A stretch of 64,000 nt of DNA from Alviniconcha marisindica (GCA_018857735.1 JABMCL010001457.1:887501-951500), one strand, 5' to 3'. Positions 35,175 through 47,430 are shown, counted from the stretch's first letter. Notes: generated by a model not told the origin, from the sequence alone. Program-made: numbers and translations.

Positions 35175-36039
35175 ACCCCATCTCGCCCACTCTGAGACCA
35201 ACGGTCTCATGCACGCCGAAGTTCAAAGAGACTTGAATGGAGCCAGCACTGTAAGAAAAAGAAAATAAACGAGACAAACGGGGGAGGGGGGAGAAAAGAG
35301 AGAGTGAGAGAGAGTTGTGGATCATTTCCCCTTTCATCCCGTCCAAATGGCAGGATACACAACGATCCAATCACAGCCCCAAGCAAAACACCAGCCCATG
35401 GATCAAATACGTCCGGCTATTCACCATGCAATCATGTGAGCGTGGAAAGAAACACATGAAACACAGGACATCAGACACGCACGATTAACGCTTATAGGTC
35501 CAAGCAAGAACATGTTGTTCAGCAAGTCACAACAATTCCTATAACATGCACTTACTGGGAACAATAACAACTTGACTGTTGTCCCCTCCCCCCTTTTTTT
35601 TTTTTGACTTAGCTGCCAGCCAATATAATTTATATTGTAAATTGCTGCTTTGTCAATGTTTCAAATAAGTTTTAACTTTTTGTATTGTCCAGTGAGTATA
35701 CTTCAGTTGTGTGCTTCATATAATTGCAACTAAACAAATCTGTTGCGCAACCATCTAGCAAATTTTACCGAGTGTAAATGTTTGGATTTATGAGCTAATA
35801 ACCCTGTTATTTCACTTGCGCATCGTTTGTATCATCATACTGCTACTCTCAATCAGGGCAGGGAAACTTCAGTCATTAACCGCACTAACGGCATTCGGAA
35901 TGGGGGGGTCGTGGGGTGGGGGTGTGTGTGGGGGGCAGACAGAGATTCGCCTACATAACTCGACAGACAAGACTGACGAATGGAAAGACTGTGCTGTGGA
36001 ATGGGGGGAATAAAATGAATGGACAGTGGACAAAGTAAA

Positions 36040-36250
36040 CCTGTACACTCACTTGTACAAGCACACGCGACAGACTGACATACGGACTGCCAGAGGGGTT
36101 GAAATGAAAGAAGAAGAGTGGGTACAACCAAACATGCACTCACTTGTACCAGCACACCCTACAGACAGACTGATGGACGGACAGCCAGACTGCGGGACAG
36201 AGGGAACGAAACGAACGAAGAAAAGTGGGTACAACCCAGCATGTACTCAC
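36040..36250 (-). repeat. Tandem copies of the exon 4 donor region
   Basis: On the minus strand GTGTGCTGGTACAAGTGAGT (last 14 bases of exon 4 plus its donor) recurs exactly at about 36157-36138. It recurs with one change at about 36066-36047. The spacings from the true donor are 107 and 198 bp. Intervening sequence (CCACTTTTCTTC, GTCCGTCCATCAGTCTGTC) is also shared between copies. Confidence 0.85.
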
Positions 36251-36317
36251 TTGTACCAGCACACGCCCGCTCCCACGATGCCCACTGCCGCCAAGACGGT
36301 GCAGCCGGCCACTATGG
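36251..36317 (-). CDS. NPDC1: NPDC1-like protein, exon 4 (transmembrane)
   Basis: 67 bp, entered with two bases completing an alanine and left with two bases of a lysine codon. It decodes AIVAGCTVLAAVGIVGAGVC followed by WYK: one membrane-spanning helix of about 20 residues with a cytoplasmic basic start. Vertebrate NPDC1 has its single transmembrane segment here, ending in a comparable Leu-Cys-Trp-Cys stretch. Acceptor TTGTATTTCAG and donor AA|GTGAGT are strong. Retention of the intron would read TGA immediately after the lysine. Confidence 0.9.
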
Positions 36318-36904
36318 CTGAAATACAAACGATGACGGACACTTCAGAGACACTCGACTGCTTCGTGCTGCTACGACCTAAACGCCTAGCCCAGGGCCAA
36401 ACAAAATCCACCACAATACAAGTCAAAGTCTCACTCACTATTCCTCACACCGACATTATTTGAAGAGGATCGGACATGAAGTTAGATGAAACGAGAAGGT
36501 ACAAACTGGCACAGAATTCCTGGCAGCAGGCGAAGAATCCAGAAACTATTCTCAACAACGACTGGCATAAATCAGGGGACATTTGACAGCTACGGTCAGA
36601 AGGGACCTTAATTAATTTCTGTTTCTGCGGTATGCCACAGCAAACATAACTTTTTACAGTTTGTCGAAACACGGTACACAGTTTTATGTACTATGCATAT
36701 GTGTATCAACCAGATGATAAGCCTACTGCACACCCGGTACCCCTGTAATCTGTTACAACAACAAAAATGGACTGGAATTGAGCTTCCTTGCATAATGTGG
36801 GGTGGGGAGTCGGAAGCATGGAGTTTAAAAAGAAAATCACTGCTTACTGATAAATGCCATACTGCCGGCGGGAACCAGTCCAGAACTGTGCTTGTCAGAG
36901 TCAC
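36318..36904 (-). other. NPDC1-like intron 3
   Basis: A 587-bp phase-1 intron with donor GTGACT after exon 3. It contains copy 2 of dispersed repeat family B at about 36455-36650 and no coding sequence. Confidence 0.8.
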
Positions 36905-37111
36905 CCCGTGACTGCTGTAGACGCGAGGCCTTGGGTCCTTCCACCGCTGTGTTTATCTCATTGACGTCGTTCCCAGGTAGCTGATGGTTGCTCTTCTGCA
37001 CTCCCACGGGAGGTGCCGGATTGTCCTCCGAACTGGCGGCAACGGGCAGAGTGTTCTGCCCGTCTGATAGTATACTGGAACCAGTCTCAGACTTTTTCTC
37101 AAAAGGTGTTT
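36905..37111 (-). CDS. NPDC1: NPDC1-like protein, exon 3 (extracellular linker)
   Basis: 207 bp. It starts with two bases completing a glutamate and ends with one base of the alanine that opens the transmembrane exon. It decodes a hydrophilic Ser/Pro/Asn-rich stretch beginning TPFEKKSETGSSILSDG and ending ASRLQQSR just before the membrane. This matches the low-complexity lumenal linker of vertebrate NPDC1 in position and character, though not in sequence. It has no cysteines. Acceptor TTTTTCTCCTCCAG is strong. The donor G|GTGACT is weaker than average. Identity rests on phase continuity with flanking exons. Confidence 0.85.
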
Positions 37112-37442
37112 CTGGAGGAGAAAAAGAAGTGATTAAACATAACAATGAATATGGTTTAAACCATGCAGAAGACAAGTTTAATATAAACTGCTTACCATTC
37201 TGTATATGTGTGTGCTTGTGTGCGTGTGCGTGCGTGCGTGCGTGTGTGGTGTGATGTTACCTTTGTGGTTGAGTGTGTGTTAAAATCAAATTATTGGCCC
37301 ACTTCCCCCCACGACCACTTCATCCAAACCATTCTCTCCTCCCCCCAAAACTCCCTTCACATCCCCCGGCATCCTTCAATCGTCACAGCTACTGGTAACA
37401 CTTTACATTCACCGCTGAGAGGGAGAAAGAGCAGCTACGCAC
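37112..37442 (-). other. NPDC1-like intron 2
   Basis: A 331-bp phase-1 intron with donor GTGCGT and acceptor CTCCTCCAG. It contains a short TGCG tract near 37225-37245. Confidence 0.8.
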
Positions 37443-37535
37443 CATCTTTCTGGGCGTTGTACCCTCGGCGAGTGAGGAGGCGATCTTGTTCAAAGTACTG
37501 GAGTAGTGAGTCTAGAAACTTGCTTTCCTTCGAGC
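37443..37535 (-). CDS. NPDC1: NPDC1-like protein, exon 2
   Basis: 93 bp: two bases completing a glycine, then 30 codons, then one base. It decodes SKESKFLDSLLQYFEQDRLL followed by TRRGYNAQKD. The amphipathic FLDSLLQYF segment corresponds to the EIDFLAQELARKES region of vertebrate NPDC1, which lies between the cysteine-rich head and the linker. Acceptor CGTTTGTTTCAG and donor G|GTGCGT. It joins in frame to exon 3. The exon upstream in the transcript is not certain (see exon 1). Confidence 0.82.
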
Positions 37536-37602
37536 CTGAAACAAACGTGAATGATATTCTGAAAACACAGCTGTGAGCTTTGCGTACACGTACTAACGGG
37601 GG

Positions 37603-37935
37603 AGCAGGGGATAGTTTAGTTGGTGGCCCGCCCCACTGAAAAGCCATGCGCTATACTGACGCGGGTTCGAGTCCCCGGTGAGGCAAGAGATTTTTTTCTC
37701 TCCCGAGATATCTTTCAGTGCAGACTCTTACGGGGTCCCCGTGTGCAATCGCATGCCTCAGCATCTGGGCGCACGTTAAAAATCCCACACTCTGGGAGCC
37801 ATACCATTGTTCGAACACACGGAAATACTACACACACTGACAATAATGGGTAGCGCTGCTCTTACGGCTGCTGTGCCTTATTCAGGTAAGGCGACCGGAA
37901 TTCCCTCCAAGGGACAATGAAGTATTAAAATAAAA
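37603..37935 (+). mobile_element. tRNA-derived SINE (antisense to the NPDC1-like gene)
   Basis: Pol III box A (TAGTTTAGTTGG, 37612-37623) and box B (GGTTCGAGTCC, 37664-37674) head the element. A body follows with GTCCCCGTGTGCAATCGCAT and GCGCACGTTAAAAATCCCAC, words typical of V-type SINE bodies in molluscs. It ends in a LINE-like tail (CCAAGGGACAATGAAGTATT) and an A-rich stretch. It sits about 68 bp from exon 2. The two intact promoter boxes suggest a fairly recent insertion. Confidence 0.85.
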
Positions 37936-37994
37936 TCAATGATGCCAACACGTTTGACATGGGCGCGTGTGCGTGCATGCGTGCGTGCGTGCGT

Positions 37995-37997
<3 letters not shown>

Positions 37998-38090
<93 letters not shown>

Positions 38091-38096
38091 CGTTAT
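37998..38096. repeat. (GT)n microsatellite
   Basis: A GT run of about 46 units with a single GTTG slip, flanked by TGCG units. Confidence 0.95.
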
Positions 38097-38379
38097 AAGC
38101 TGAAGAGCTAAGCGCTTAAAAGGACGCACACAGGACCGTAGTTATTATCATCAACAAACAGCCAAGCTAATGGGAGACCTGGACGGGGAAATGACAATGC
38201 ATTTCCATACTTCATAGTAAAAAAATTAAAAAAGAGGAAGAAGAAGAAAAAAGGGGGCTTTTAGAGATAAGCCTACAAATTTCAAAGGAATTGTGACCCC
38301 CACCCCCTCCCATTTGGCCTATGTTGCTGAATAGGGGTTAAAAATCAATGTTTCCCCCACCCCCCCCACCCCCCCCACA

Positions 38380-38410
38380 CACACACACACACGCACGCAC
38401 GCACGCACCA

Positions 38411-38458
<48 letters not shown>

Positions 38459-38459
38459 A
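38380..38459. repeat. (CA)n / (GCAC)n tract
   Basis: CA followed by GCAC units and CA again, preceded by C runs. Confidence 0.95.
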
Positions 38460-39676
38460 TTGGTCAGAACGATATGGAGTGACCGTGTGCCGTTTCAGCA
38501 GTAAATAAAGGCACACATTGCAATACATATAGATGATAAACTGCAATACACTATTACAGATGATAATTTATTATCATATTTTTCACGTACATCAAATAAC
38601 TAAAGTACAGCATACACTTTGTTGAAAAGTCAAACTGGCTTGTATCACATACAAAATGAAATGTTAATAAAAAATGTATATTGCATAGGCTATCACGTAC
38701 TTCTTGCACAATAACGCACACATTATGATAATCATGCAGCAGCTGTAACAGTTCCATCAATCCATCATACATCTACACGCAGATATGAATGATAAGGCCG
38801 AGTTCAATGAGTGGCGGATGCAAGCACATAATGATGTACGCACTCATGCGCTGTATGATTATATCTAATTCCATGACCTTTGCTTTACACAATGCCCTTC
38901 ACACAATGAAACGATGTCTTTGCCTTCAGAAACATCATTTGTAGTTCTAACAAGAACCGATGTCTCACTCTAAGCTCTCAAGAGCACATCTTCAACAATA
39001 CATTTCCAACAAAGCTTCTTCCTGTATACCATGGCTTGGTAGAGCTGCCTTTATGAATGTCCTCCAAAAATAGCCTGTTCCCGTCTTCAAATAATTTTTA
39101 TGCTTTTCTATCCCCCCCCCCCCCCCCCCCAAAAAAAAAAGCACCTTCAAGAAGCTGCCGCCAGAAAATTCAACAGGACACAGGACGTCTCTGGGACTGG
39201 CTTTCAAAACTATTCCAACCATGGATGTCCCTTGCTTTATGCTTGGGTCAAAAAAGCACTCCGACACCATGTCGGCACATCCTTGGGGCAAAGGATGACT
39301 TAGAGTTCGACTTCACGGGTTCTTTCGAAACAATGTTGCTGCCTCCAATAAGACTGTGTGATCAAACTGATGTCTGTGGTTTCAGGGAAAAACGACCTTC
39401 CCAGCCTTTAAAAGCTTCCCCCTCCCTAGCCTGCCAACAAAATTGGCGTCAGCTCAATGCTTGCTAATCTGACATATTGATCCCGAGAGACGGAAACCAG
39501 CCCACTAATGGCCACTCGCTCTCTCCACGTAACCGGGTCATCAACTGGTGTCTAAAGCCAGGTATAACCTACTGCACGAACCAAAAGAGTAAAGTAAAGG
39601 CTTTCGATTTGGCCCGACTTTAGGATGATTTTTGTGTGCCTACCTAACGTAATCACTAACTGCGGAAGGCATTAAT

Positions 39677-39809
<133 letters not shown>

Positions 39810-40200
39810 GAGAGAAATCATTAAATGGAAAAACACCTAAACACAAGCATGCAATTCGTTTAAGTGCAAATCAACGCCGAACAACGCCGAACATTATTGG
39901 TACCAAGAGGGTGGAGGTGAAGGAAAGAATACTGCATTCTTTTTTCCCTTATTGTCATTGTTCTCCCCCCCCCCCCCCCCCCACCCCAGTTGTGACCTGA
40001 CTGTCGCTATCCCTCAACCCGTCATCACTCCATGTCAAACTGACAATGTGTCATAATTCGTTCATCTCAAAGAAACGGTACTTTGGTTTAGTCAGTTCAG
40101 CGCAACGTAACTGGTAGGTGAAAGAACCAGAGAACCAGAGGAACGCAACAGGCAGCCCAGGATCAAGCGAGAGTGAGGGGGACAATGGTCCCGGGATGGT

Positions 40201-40216
40201 GGGGGGGGGGGGGGGG
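40201..40216 (+). repeat. Poly-G run
   Basis: A G tract; another G run follows at about 40386-40402. Confidence 0.9.
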
Positions 40217-40261
40217 ACTTAGAACAAATAAAAGACCTACCTTGGAGATTTTTCATCAAAA

Positions 40262-40263
<2 letters not shown>

Positions 40264-40299
<36 letters not shown>
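40264..40299. repeat. (TA)n microsatellite
   Basis: About 17 TA units. Confidence 0.95.
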
Positions 40300-40301
<2 letters not shown>

Positions 40302-42010
40302 ATCGGCAGATTGTGATCAATAAATACGACCCCAAAAGCCGTGGCACAGGGACCCCTTTATCAAGTGGTTCGTGTGGGTGGGTGGGGGGGGGGGGGGGGG
40401 GGCATGTCTCTACTCTGCCCATACCGCGGCCCACTGACCTAGATCAATCACACCGCCTGTAACACTTCACCTCCAAGTGAAAAGTGTGGCGGCGCCTTCT
40501 GGCGGTGAAACGTGAGCATCTGGTGATAGTGGCGGAAAGAATGAATAATGCATCATTGTCTACACATATACAGATATATAAAGAGAGAGATCTATGTCGC
40601 TGGAGCAGTCGGGGGGATTCGCGGCCGCCTCAGGACTTACCCGGTATGTTCACGATAATTCTGTAATTCTGACCCGCCAAAGTGACACGCATGAGGGGAT
40701 ACGTGTCAAAAACAAAACAAAACAAAAACTCCACAAAAAGGATCACCCATAGAAACATCAATACAAAAATCCCACATGTCTATGCACACCCAGCAAGAGA
40801 GCAGGCCCCCCCCCCCCCCTTTAAAAAAATTAATATTTTTTAACCCATGACCAGACGTGGTATTACAAATGCTTCAAGAGGTAACCACGCATTAACAAGT
40901 CAGATTCGGGGTGATTCTTTATAATTTGAATCTCTCTTGTGGAGTCCATAAAGGGGACTCTAAGGTGAGTGAATGGCTCTTGAGTGACGTCATCGCACGA
41001 CAAGGGACGCAAGAACAGACCAGTTTCGCCCGCGATAAGTCTAACTATAGCTGTTCCTGTTTCCCTATGGTCAAGTTTTACAATGTCACTGCAGAATAAT
41101 TACGCAGCGCATGCATGATCTGATATAATTATAATGTATAGAGACAGACGGCTCTGAGCTAAGCGGAGCACACCTGCGTGTACAAATTTTCGTTTTACAC
41201 TGAAACCTGGTAGCAACGGCTGACTTACAGTATCTGTGAAGACAGTTTTGAGTTACGGATGGTCTAGATACTCTTCCCTCTGTTAGTATTACTTCTCCTG
41301 GCACCGTAGTTAGTATTACTTCTTCTAGCACGATGGTTACGGTTGCAACCACTCACATACTCAGCTTCTTAACGATGGCAAGATCTATCATCACAAGGTC
41401 ACAATCCACAGTGAAGGGCGAGCAGATCATTTATGTGTACGAAAATATCAAAGTTGATCCAAGTCTCACTAATCATATCCCTGCCTACAGTTGGCATTCT
41501 GATCCACGTGGCAGACTCCGATGTTTGCTTTCTTCGTTGTCTCCTGAAACATTGCTGCTAAACAATTCAGCCGTATGTCGCCAATGTCGGAAAGTGAAAA
41601 GCCTGGAGAAACTGCACTCATTACATGTAGGTTGTAAATTATTAATTCTTATCGGGGGACCTTTTGAGAAATCTTCACGGTGTGACAATTCGACCCCAGT
41701 TTGCACGTGCTGTGCACACGTGCCGGTCCAAACACGCGTGAAGATTATGCCAGAGATAGTCTGAACATTATCTCTGATTACACCACGCCACGCCAGCCCT
41801 TTTGCACACACAAAATGTTCACCTAACTATGACAATATGTCAGGCGGGTGGCAGCAGTTTAGACAGATGGATGAGTAAACAGCTATAAATCCATCGGCAG
41901 GATGACGTCACGGGCGTATCTTTATTACGATTATTTCTGAAATCATGACTGGTTAGTGGCGTTTGAGTAAAAAGATGGCCAGCTTTGCACTTTGCAAAAC
42001 CTACCTACTG

Positions 42011-42390
42011 AGCTTTACTCGTCAATACCACTTTTCGTGTCAAACTCATACCACTTTTCGTGTCAAACTTCGCACGATGGTAGCTAGTATTCCACAGCTT
42101 TACTCGTCCATACCACTTTTAGTATCAAATTTTCCACGATGGAAACGCTTACTCAGCTACACTCGTCCTTACCAGTTTTAGTGTCAAATCTGGCACGACA
42201 GCAGTACTTACTAAGATTTACTCGTCCATACCACTTCTAGTGTCAAATTTCGCACGAAAACAGTAGTTACTGAACTTTACTTGTCCATACACTTTTCGTG
42301 TCCAACTTTGCACGATTGAAGTAGTAACGGAGTACCACTCGTCCACACCACTTATATTGTCAAACTGTTTCACGAAGGCAGTACCCAACA
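42011..42390 (+). repeat. Diverged minisatellite, unit about 62 bp
   Basis: About six copies share TTTACTCGTCCATACCACTT, TTAGTGTCAAA, TTCGCACGA and AGTA.TTACT. No stable open frame. Confidence 0.85.
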
Positions 42391-43137
42391 AACAAATTCT
42401 CCACAGTTCTGCCGCATTTCCTCTGTCTCACTCTAAATGTGAAACTGTGCCCGTTTATTAACTTTAGAACGGCGGGCGGGGGGGGGGGGGGGGGGGAGGG
42501 ATTCAATATTCAGGTTCTTGCGCTTCAATTCAATTTTCGTTCATCGCATTTATCAAACACTGTTGATCAGACATCGTGCACTGCATGCTCCAGACTCCAC
42601 GTTCAAAATGCATTACATTTTCCGCCTGAATAAAAAATGAATGGCATACACCCACCCACCCAACTCACAGAAACCGCCGATCTGTTACATTAGCTTCCCC
42701 TGTTCCCACAACGTTCCTTTTTTAAATCTTTTTTTAAGTTTCCTATGTTTGTGGGGGGTTTTTTGGGTTTTTTTTTTCAAGTCTTTTTACACAGCCACGT
42801 TCCACAAATTCACCCACCGCTTCCATCGGCTCCACTTGGCCGACTCGTATCTTGTCAATCAGCAACGCTTTGTGCTGGCAGCGAGTCCACATAACCTGTA
42901 GCAGATGCTTTGCCGACGCCTCAGATAAACGGTGCAATTGTTATCGAGCGAGTCCCCCCCCCCCCCCCCACACACACACCGCGTGACCAACAAAAAATGC
43001 CTGCACGGGAGAACGTCGGGCACGTGGGAATTCTGGTGTGCCACGTGCACGCGGTATTAATTAAAGACCAGAGTGTGGCGGCGTTGATCACGTCAACGAC
43101 CAAAAACCCTCATGTCCCGAAGCGGCAAAACCCATGC

Positions 43138-43380
43138 TAGGTATTATCACTGACAGTGACACAAAGCCCGTGCTTGATATTACCACTGACACAAATCCCC
43201 TGCTTAATATTAAAAAGTATTATTATCAATATAAAGAGCCCATGTGTGTTACTGCCACTCACATAAAGTCCATGCTTGATATCATCACTGATACAAAGCC
43301 CTAACTTGATATTATCACTGACAAAAAGCCCATGCTTTGTATTATCACTGACCCAAAGCCTATGCTTGGTATTGTCCACG
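43138..43380 (+). repeat. Diverged minisatellite, unit about 30 bp
   Basis: About eight copies of CCATGCTTGATATTATCACT plus GACACAAAGC. The minus-strand frame translates to KHGL-type repeats and is not a gene. Confidence 0.85.
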
Positions 43381-43719
43381 GACTGACATAATTGTTACGC
43401 ATAAATATGCAAGTCCATGGTATTAATTACCTGTCACTCGACTCGAACATTTATCAATACTTGTCGTCCCTCCACCTATTCATCCACCGAGCTTGGACAA
43501 CTTTTCTATTTCTTGTTGTTGTTTGTTTGTTGTTGCTTCTCTCTCTAATAAATCGTGGTGGGTAAAAGGGAAGAAAGAAAAAGAAAACAAATCGGAGTGT
43601 GTTACCACTGAAAACCGAAAAAAACGAGTGCTATATTTACTGGGAACAATCCCTTTCCACATTTTCCTTTGAATGGAATAAAGAAGTACTTGCCTTACTC
43701 AGTTACTGTACGATGATTT

Positions 43720-43782
<63 letters not shown>
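43720..43782. repeat. (CT)n microsatellite
   Basis: A CT run with one TT slip. Confidence 0.95.
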
Positions 43783-43785
<3 letters not shown>

Positions 43786-44303
43786 GTCTCGCACTATCCC
43801 AACTCCCCTCCTCTGCCAGTCCCATACAGACGCTTTAGAATGGTTCAGAGTTCAGTAAATATTTCAGTGACGATAGGCCATTGCTCTAGATAGTCTTAAT
43901 CAAGCACTTTCCGTGACACTGATGCTCCTTGCTCAGCATCCCCACAGAACGGACCCGGTATTAATCCGCCATCATTAGTAGTAATAGCGCTGGCTAATTA
44001 CTCATAATCTTGCAGGATCTGCGAAGCGTCACCATATTACGTTGTGAATTCAGCAATCTACAAAAAGTGGGCCGTGATTCACGGTCATAAACAAAATCGC
44101 AAGATTACGCATGTATAAGTCATGGAAACTGGTTCCATAAGTTGGGGACGACAGTCATGTTTGCTTACAAACGTCACCGTGGAATACTGAAAACTGTAAT
44201 GGCAATTGTAAACAAAGTCAAAGTGGTAATGACTTTCCTACCATCTGCCTCGTGAGAACGTAGACAGAGGACCCATACTTTTTATTCTTATCAAACCTCT
44301 ACA

Positions 44304-44330
44304 CCCCCCCCCCCCCCCCCCCCCCCCCCC
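44304..44330 (+). repeat. Poly-C run (27 C)
   Basis: An uninterrupted C tract followed by a short CA run. Confidence 0.95.
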
Positions 44331-45235
44331 ACACACACCTAATCAAACATGAAACTGGAAAAACACTTGAAAACAAAACGCGATTTTTTAATTTTATTTC
44401 TTTTTTAACCCAATAAAATAAAAGCCTATCTTTGTTCTTTATTTAATATAATATGTCAAGGACTTCAGTCGCAGACAATTTTTTCCCTCGCTGTTAGTTA
44501 TTTCAGTTAATATGTCTTGTCGTAAAAACGGGAGGATTACTTAGGACAAAGAAACAGCGAGACAACAAAAACAGTTTCATTTCCGTGTTTCCGCCTTTTC
44601 ATTTTCGGGGGCGGGGATGGAGGTCGGGAATGGATGGGGGGGGGGGGGACCGTATATTCAACACGACTAAGGAAACGGAAGCCGAACTGAAGTGCATTCG
44701 TGACCGTATTATTATGCTCCTTTTCAACTTAGAGTTGATGGAAGCCTGATGTCAGTATCATCGTTTCCACACACGCAATGGCCGCATCTTGACACTAGTC
44801 TTCATTTTTTATTACGGCACTCGGGAGAAAATCACGTCAGCGACTAGAAAGTCTGCCGAAATTCGATAGCAATTCGGCCACGCAAATGATCGATTGATCG
44901 TTGGACTCGAATGCTTGATAGTAACTGGCAGGGCATCTAGCTGTTGAAATTTCACAGCATTATATAAATCCGAATTCTGATTTTCGTGCTGACTGAGAGC
45001 GAAATACTGATATAGACGTATAATGATTATTATTATAAACGCTATGGGCCAGGACTCCCACGCTAAGTGCAAAATGGGAATGAGACTGTATTTATTATGA
45101 AAAATTATGATCATGTTGGCAGTAACGCTATCTACCAGTCCTCACAAGAATCTACCCAACAACGACGAACAGCAAATATGGCACTTGCGGCATCACGAGT
45201 CTCGGCAGGAGCGAGGGAAGTGGATGGGGAGTGGG

Positions 45236-45272
45236 GCCGGGGGCGGGGGCGGGGGCGGGGGGGGGGGGGGGG
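45236..45272 (+). repeat. G-rich tract (GGGGGC)n plus poly-G
   Basis: GGGGGC units run into a G tract. It is a strong G-quadruplex candidate on the + strand. Confidence 0.85.
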
Positions 45273-46283
45273 GCGGCGGAGGGAGGAGGTCACAAGGCTA
45301 CAACCACAATGGAGGGGTAAGCGGCTTGAGAATAAAGACAAATTGGCTGAGACGGCAGGACTGGACTGTATCAACCTTGCACGACAACGCACTAAACGCG
45401 AGAACATCAGAAGCAACGCCGCTGACCCCGTGCCCTACCAAAACGGTAGCAAAATGTGTGCTTCTCCCATCTGCTAATACAAATCAACTAAATAAATACA
45501 AAAATACATGAATGAACAAGACGCAGCATGACGAGAGAGAGGGGGGAGTGAGGTTGAGGAGAGAGACGGGAGAGTGAGGGAAAGGAGAGAAGGAGGGCAG
45601 AGGGGGGTTAGAGGAGAGAGAAGGACAGAATGTAATGCAATAGCCCAAGCAAGTCCAGGTTTCAGAACATTTCATACAAAATTTCCAATGTGGGCTTTGT
45701 CAAAACCTGCCTGATTCCTACGATACATATATATATAATAAGTCTGTAGTTTCACTGGAGAAACGCGGTGTCCGTTTTCCCCGTGAAACTACAGCCTTTT
45801 TGATGCTATGATTATTGATGCGGTGGCAAGGGCCAGTTGGCCAGCCGACCTGCACACCAGCAGCTCTGGGCCAGAGCGGCGGGCACTTTCCGCAGCACCA
45901 CCAAGGCCCGATCCACAACAACATCTTTCCAGCCATCGATCTACGGTCGGCCCCCAGGAAGAAAAAAGGAGAGGGCGGGGAACGGGGGTAGGGGTGACAA
46001 TCACTATGGGGGGAAAGGGGAGGCAGAACAACTTGCGAATATTTTTCTTCCAGCTGAGATGGCAGGGCCGGAATGGGTAAAATGGACGAGAACCGTGTAT
46101 TTTATTTTACTGGGAGGGGAAAAGTAACAGAGAGTTCAACTGTTCCCAGCATTTACGAACATATGTGTGTGTGTGTGGTGGGGAGGGGGGGGGGGGTGCG
46201 CGCGCGCGTGCGGGTGGGGGGGGGGGGGCTTTGTTGTTACTTTTGTGTAAAACCAGAAAGGAGAAATTCAACATTCCACACAT

Positions 46284-46284
<1 letters not shown>

Positions 46285-46320
<36 letters not shown>
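46285..46320 (+). repeat. Poly-C run (36 C)
   Basis: The longest pure C/G run outside the 22-24 kb block. Confidence 0.95.
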
Positions 46321-46321
<1 letters not shown>

Positions 46322-46490
46322 AATATTTGTTGGGCCCAGTTTAGATGGTATCCATCAAAGCGCTTGGGAACGGCCGCAGGCGTTCTGATGCCTTTGAACA
46401 GTCTCAATGGTCGTCACATCGACAACGGCGCTCTCCATCTCATCCTTTTAAGGTACTCGAACGTGTACGTATACATGTGTTTGCGTTCGC

Positions 46491-46494
<4 letters not shown>

Positions 46495-46570
<76 letters not shown>
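46495..46570. repeat. (GT)n microsatellite
   Basis: About 36 GT units with one GGTG slip. Confidence 0.95.
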
Positions 46571-46571
<1 letters not shown>

Positions 46572-46956
46572 CTGTTTTGTGGCTTTTCTCTCAAAGCGTT
46601 CGACACTGTGATGATCCCCTTCTGGCTTTGTTTCTGCAGGCAGCGGCTCCAGCTCCACAGTGTTCCAGATCGTCTGATACATTTTCTTCGGGGGAGATGA
46701 ATTAAACATCTTCGTCACTCCTGCAGCTAAGAATTCAGCATAATCCTCACTGCTTACTGTACGCACTGCCCTGAGTTGGGAACACGACGGGCGCGAATGT
46801 TAAGTCAGCAGCTGCTGAAAAACCAGACCCATTAAAGGCTCTGTTTCTGGGTTAGGTCAAAATATTTATTTGCAGGCTTCGCCAACTGACCGGAATGCCG
46901 CTTCTCTCATTTCTACCTTTTCTATTCAGTCAACTTAGAAAAAATTGTGGTTGAGG

Positions 46957-47249
46957 GTATTTCCTTTTCCAGGGTCTTTTCTTTCTGTGAAATACAGCCA
47001 CTGACTATTCCTTTTCCAGGCTTCTTTCTCTGAGATACAGCCATTGACTATTCCTTTTCCAGGCTTCTTTCTCTGAGATACAGCCACTGACTATTCCTTT
47101 TCCAGGCTTCTTTCTCTGAGATACAGCCACTGACTATTCCTTTTCCAGGCTTCTTTCTCTAAAATACAACCATTGACTATTTCTTTTCCTGAGACTTCTT
47201 CTTTCTCTGAGATACAACCACTGACTATACCTTTTCCAGTCTTCTTCTG

Positions 47250-47326
<77 letters not shown>

Positions 47327-47430
47327 CACTGACTATTCTTTGTCCAGTCTTCTTCCGAGATGCAACCACTGACTGTTCCTTTTCTACAGTCTTTTTCTTA
47401 TATAAAATCCTTTTCCAGAGACTTCTCACC
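46957..47430 (+). repeat. 43-bp minisatellite with embedded (CA)n
   Basis: About nine units of CCACTGACTATTCCTTTTCC plus AGGCTTCTTTCTCTGAGATACAG. A (CA)n run at 47251-47324 lies within the array. TTCCTTTTCCAG in each unit resembles a splice acceptor on the + strand, but no exon follows. Confidence 0.9.

Larger units (their letters stand above)
12618..36250 (-). other. NPDC1-like intron 4, about 23.6 kb
   Basis: The intron runs from donor GTGAGT after exon 4 to acceptor GTGTGGCAG before exon 5. I find no supportable protein-coding gene nested in it. It holds many microsatellites, poly-G/C runs, tandem arrays, a tRNA-like repeat cluster (15.0-15.4 kb), a short element with an 11-bp terminal inverted repeat (21.4-21.96 kb), a homopolymer-run block (22.8-23.9 kb), a segmental duplication (28.3-29.7 kb) and a retrotransposon end (33.2-33.5 kb). 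Confidence 0.75.

Noticed and set aside
38680..38775. Minus-strand exon-like segment MYDGLMELLQLLHDYHN
   Set aside because: The acceptor-like start is present, but there is no convincing donor and no match to NPDC1.
41333..41764. 143-residue open frame on the + strand
   Set aside because: No family, weak composition, and a competing open frame on the opposite strand.
46570..46705. Possible reverse transcriptase palm fragment (KAFDTV ... VPDRLIHFL)
   Set aside because: Two short motif-like words without the intervening catalytic context; too weak to call.
46957..47240. Series of splice acceptors (TTCCTTTTCCAG) on the + strand
   Set aside because: They are part of a 43-bp minisatellite and no open exon follows any of them.
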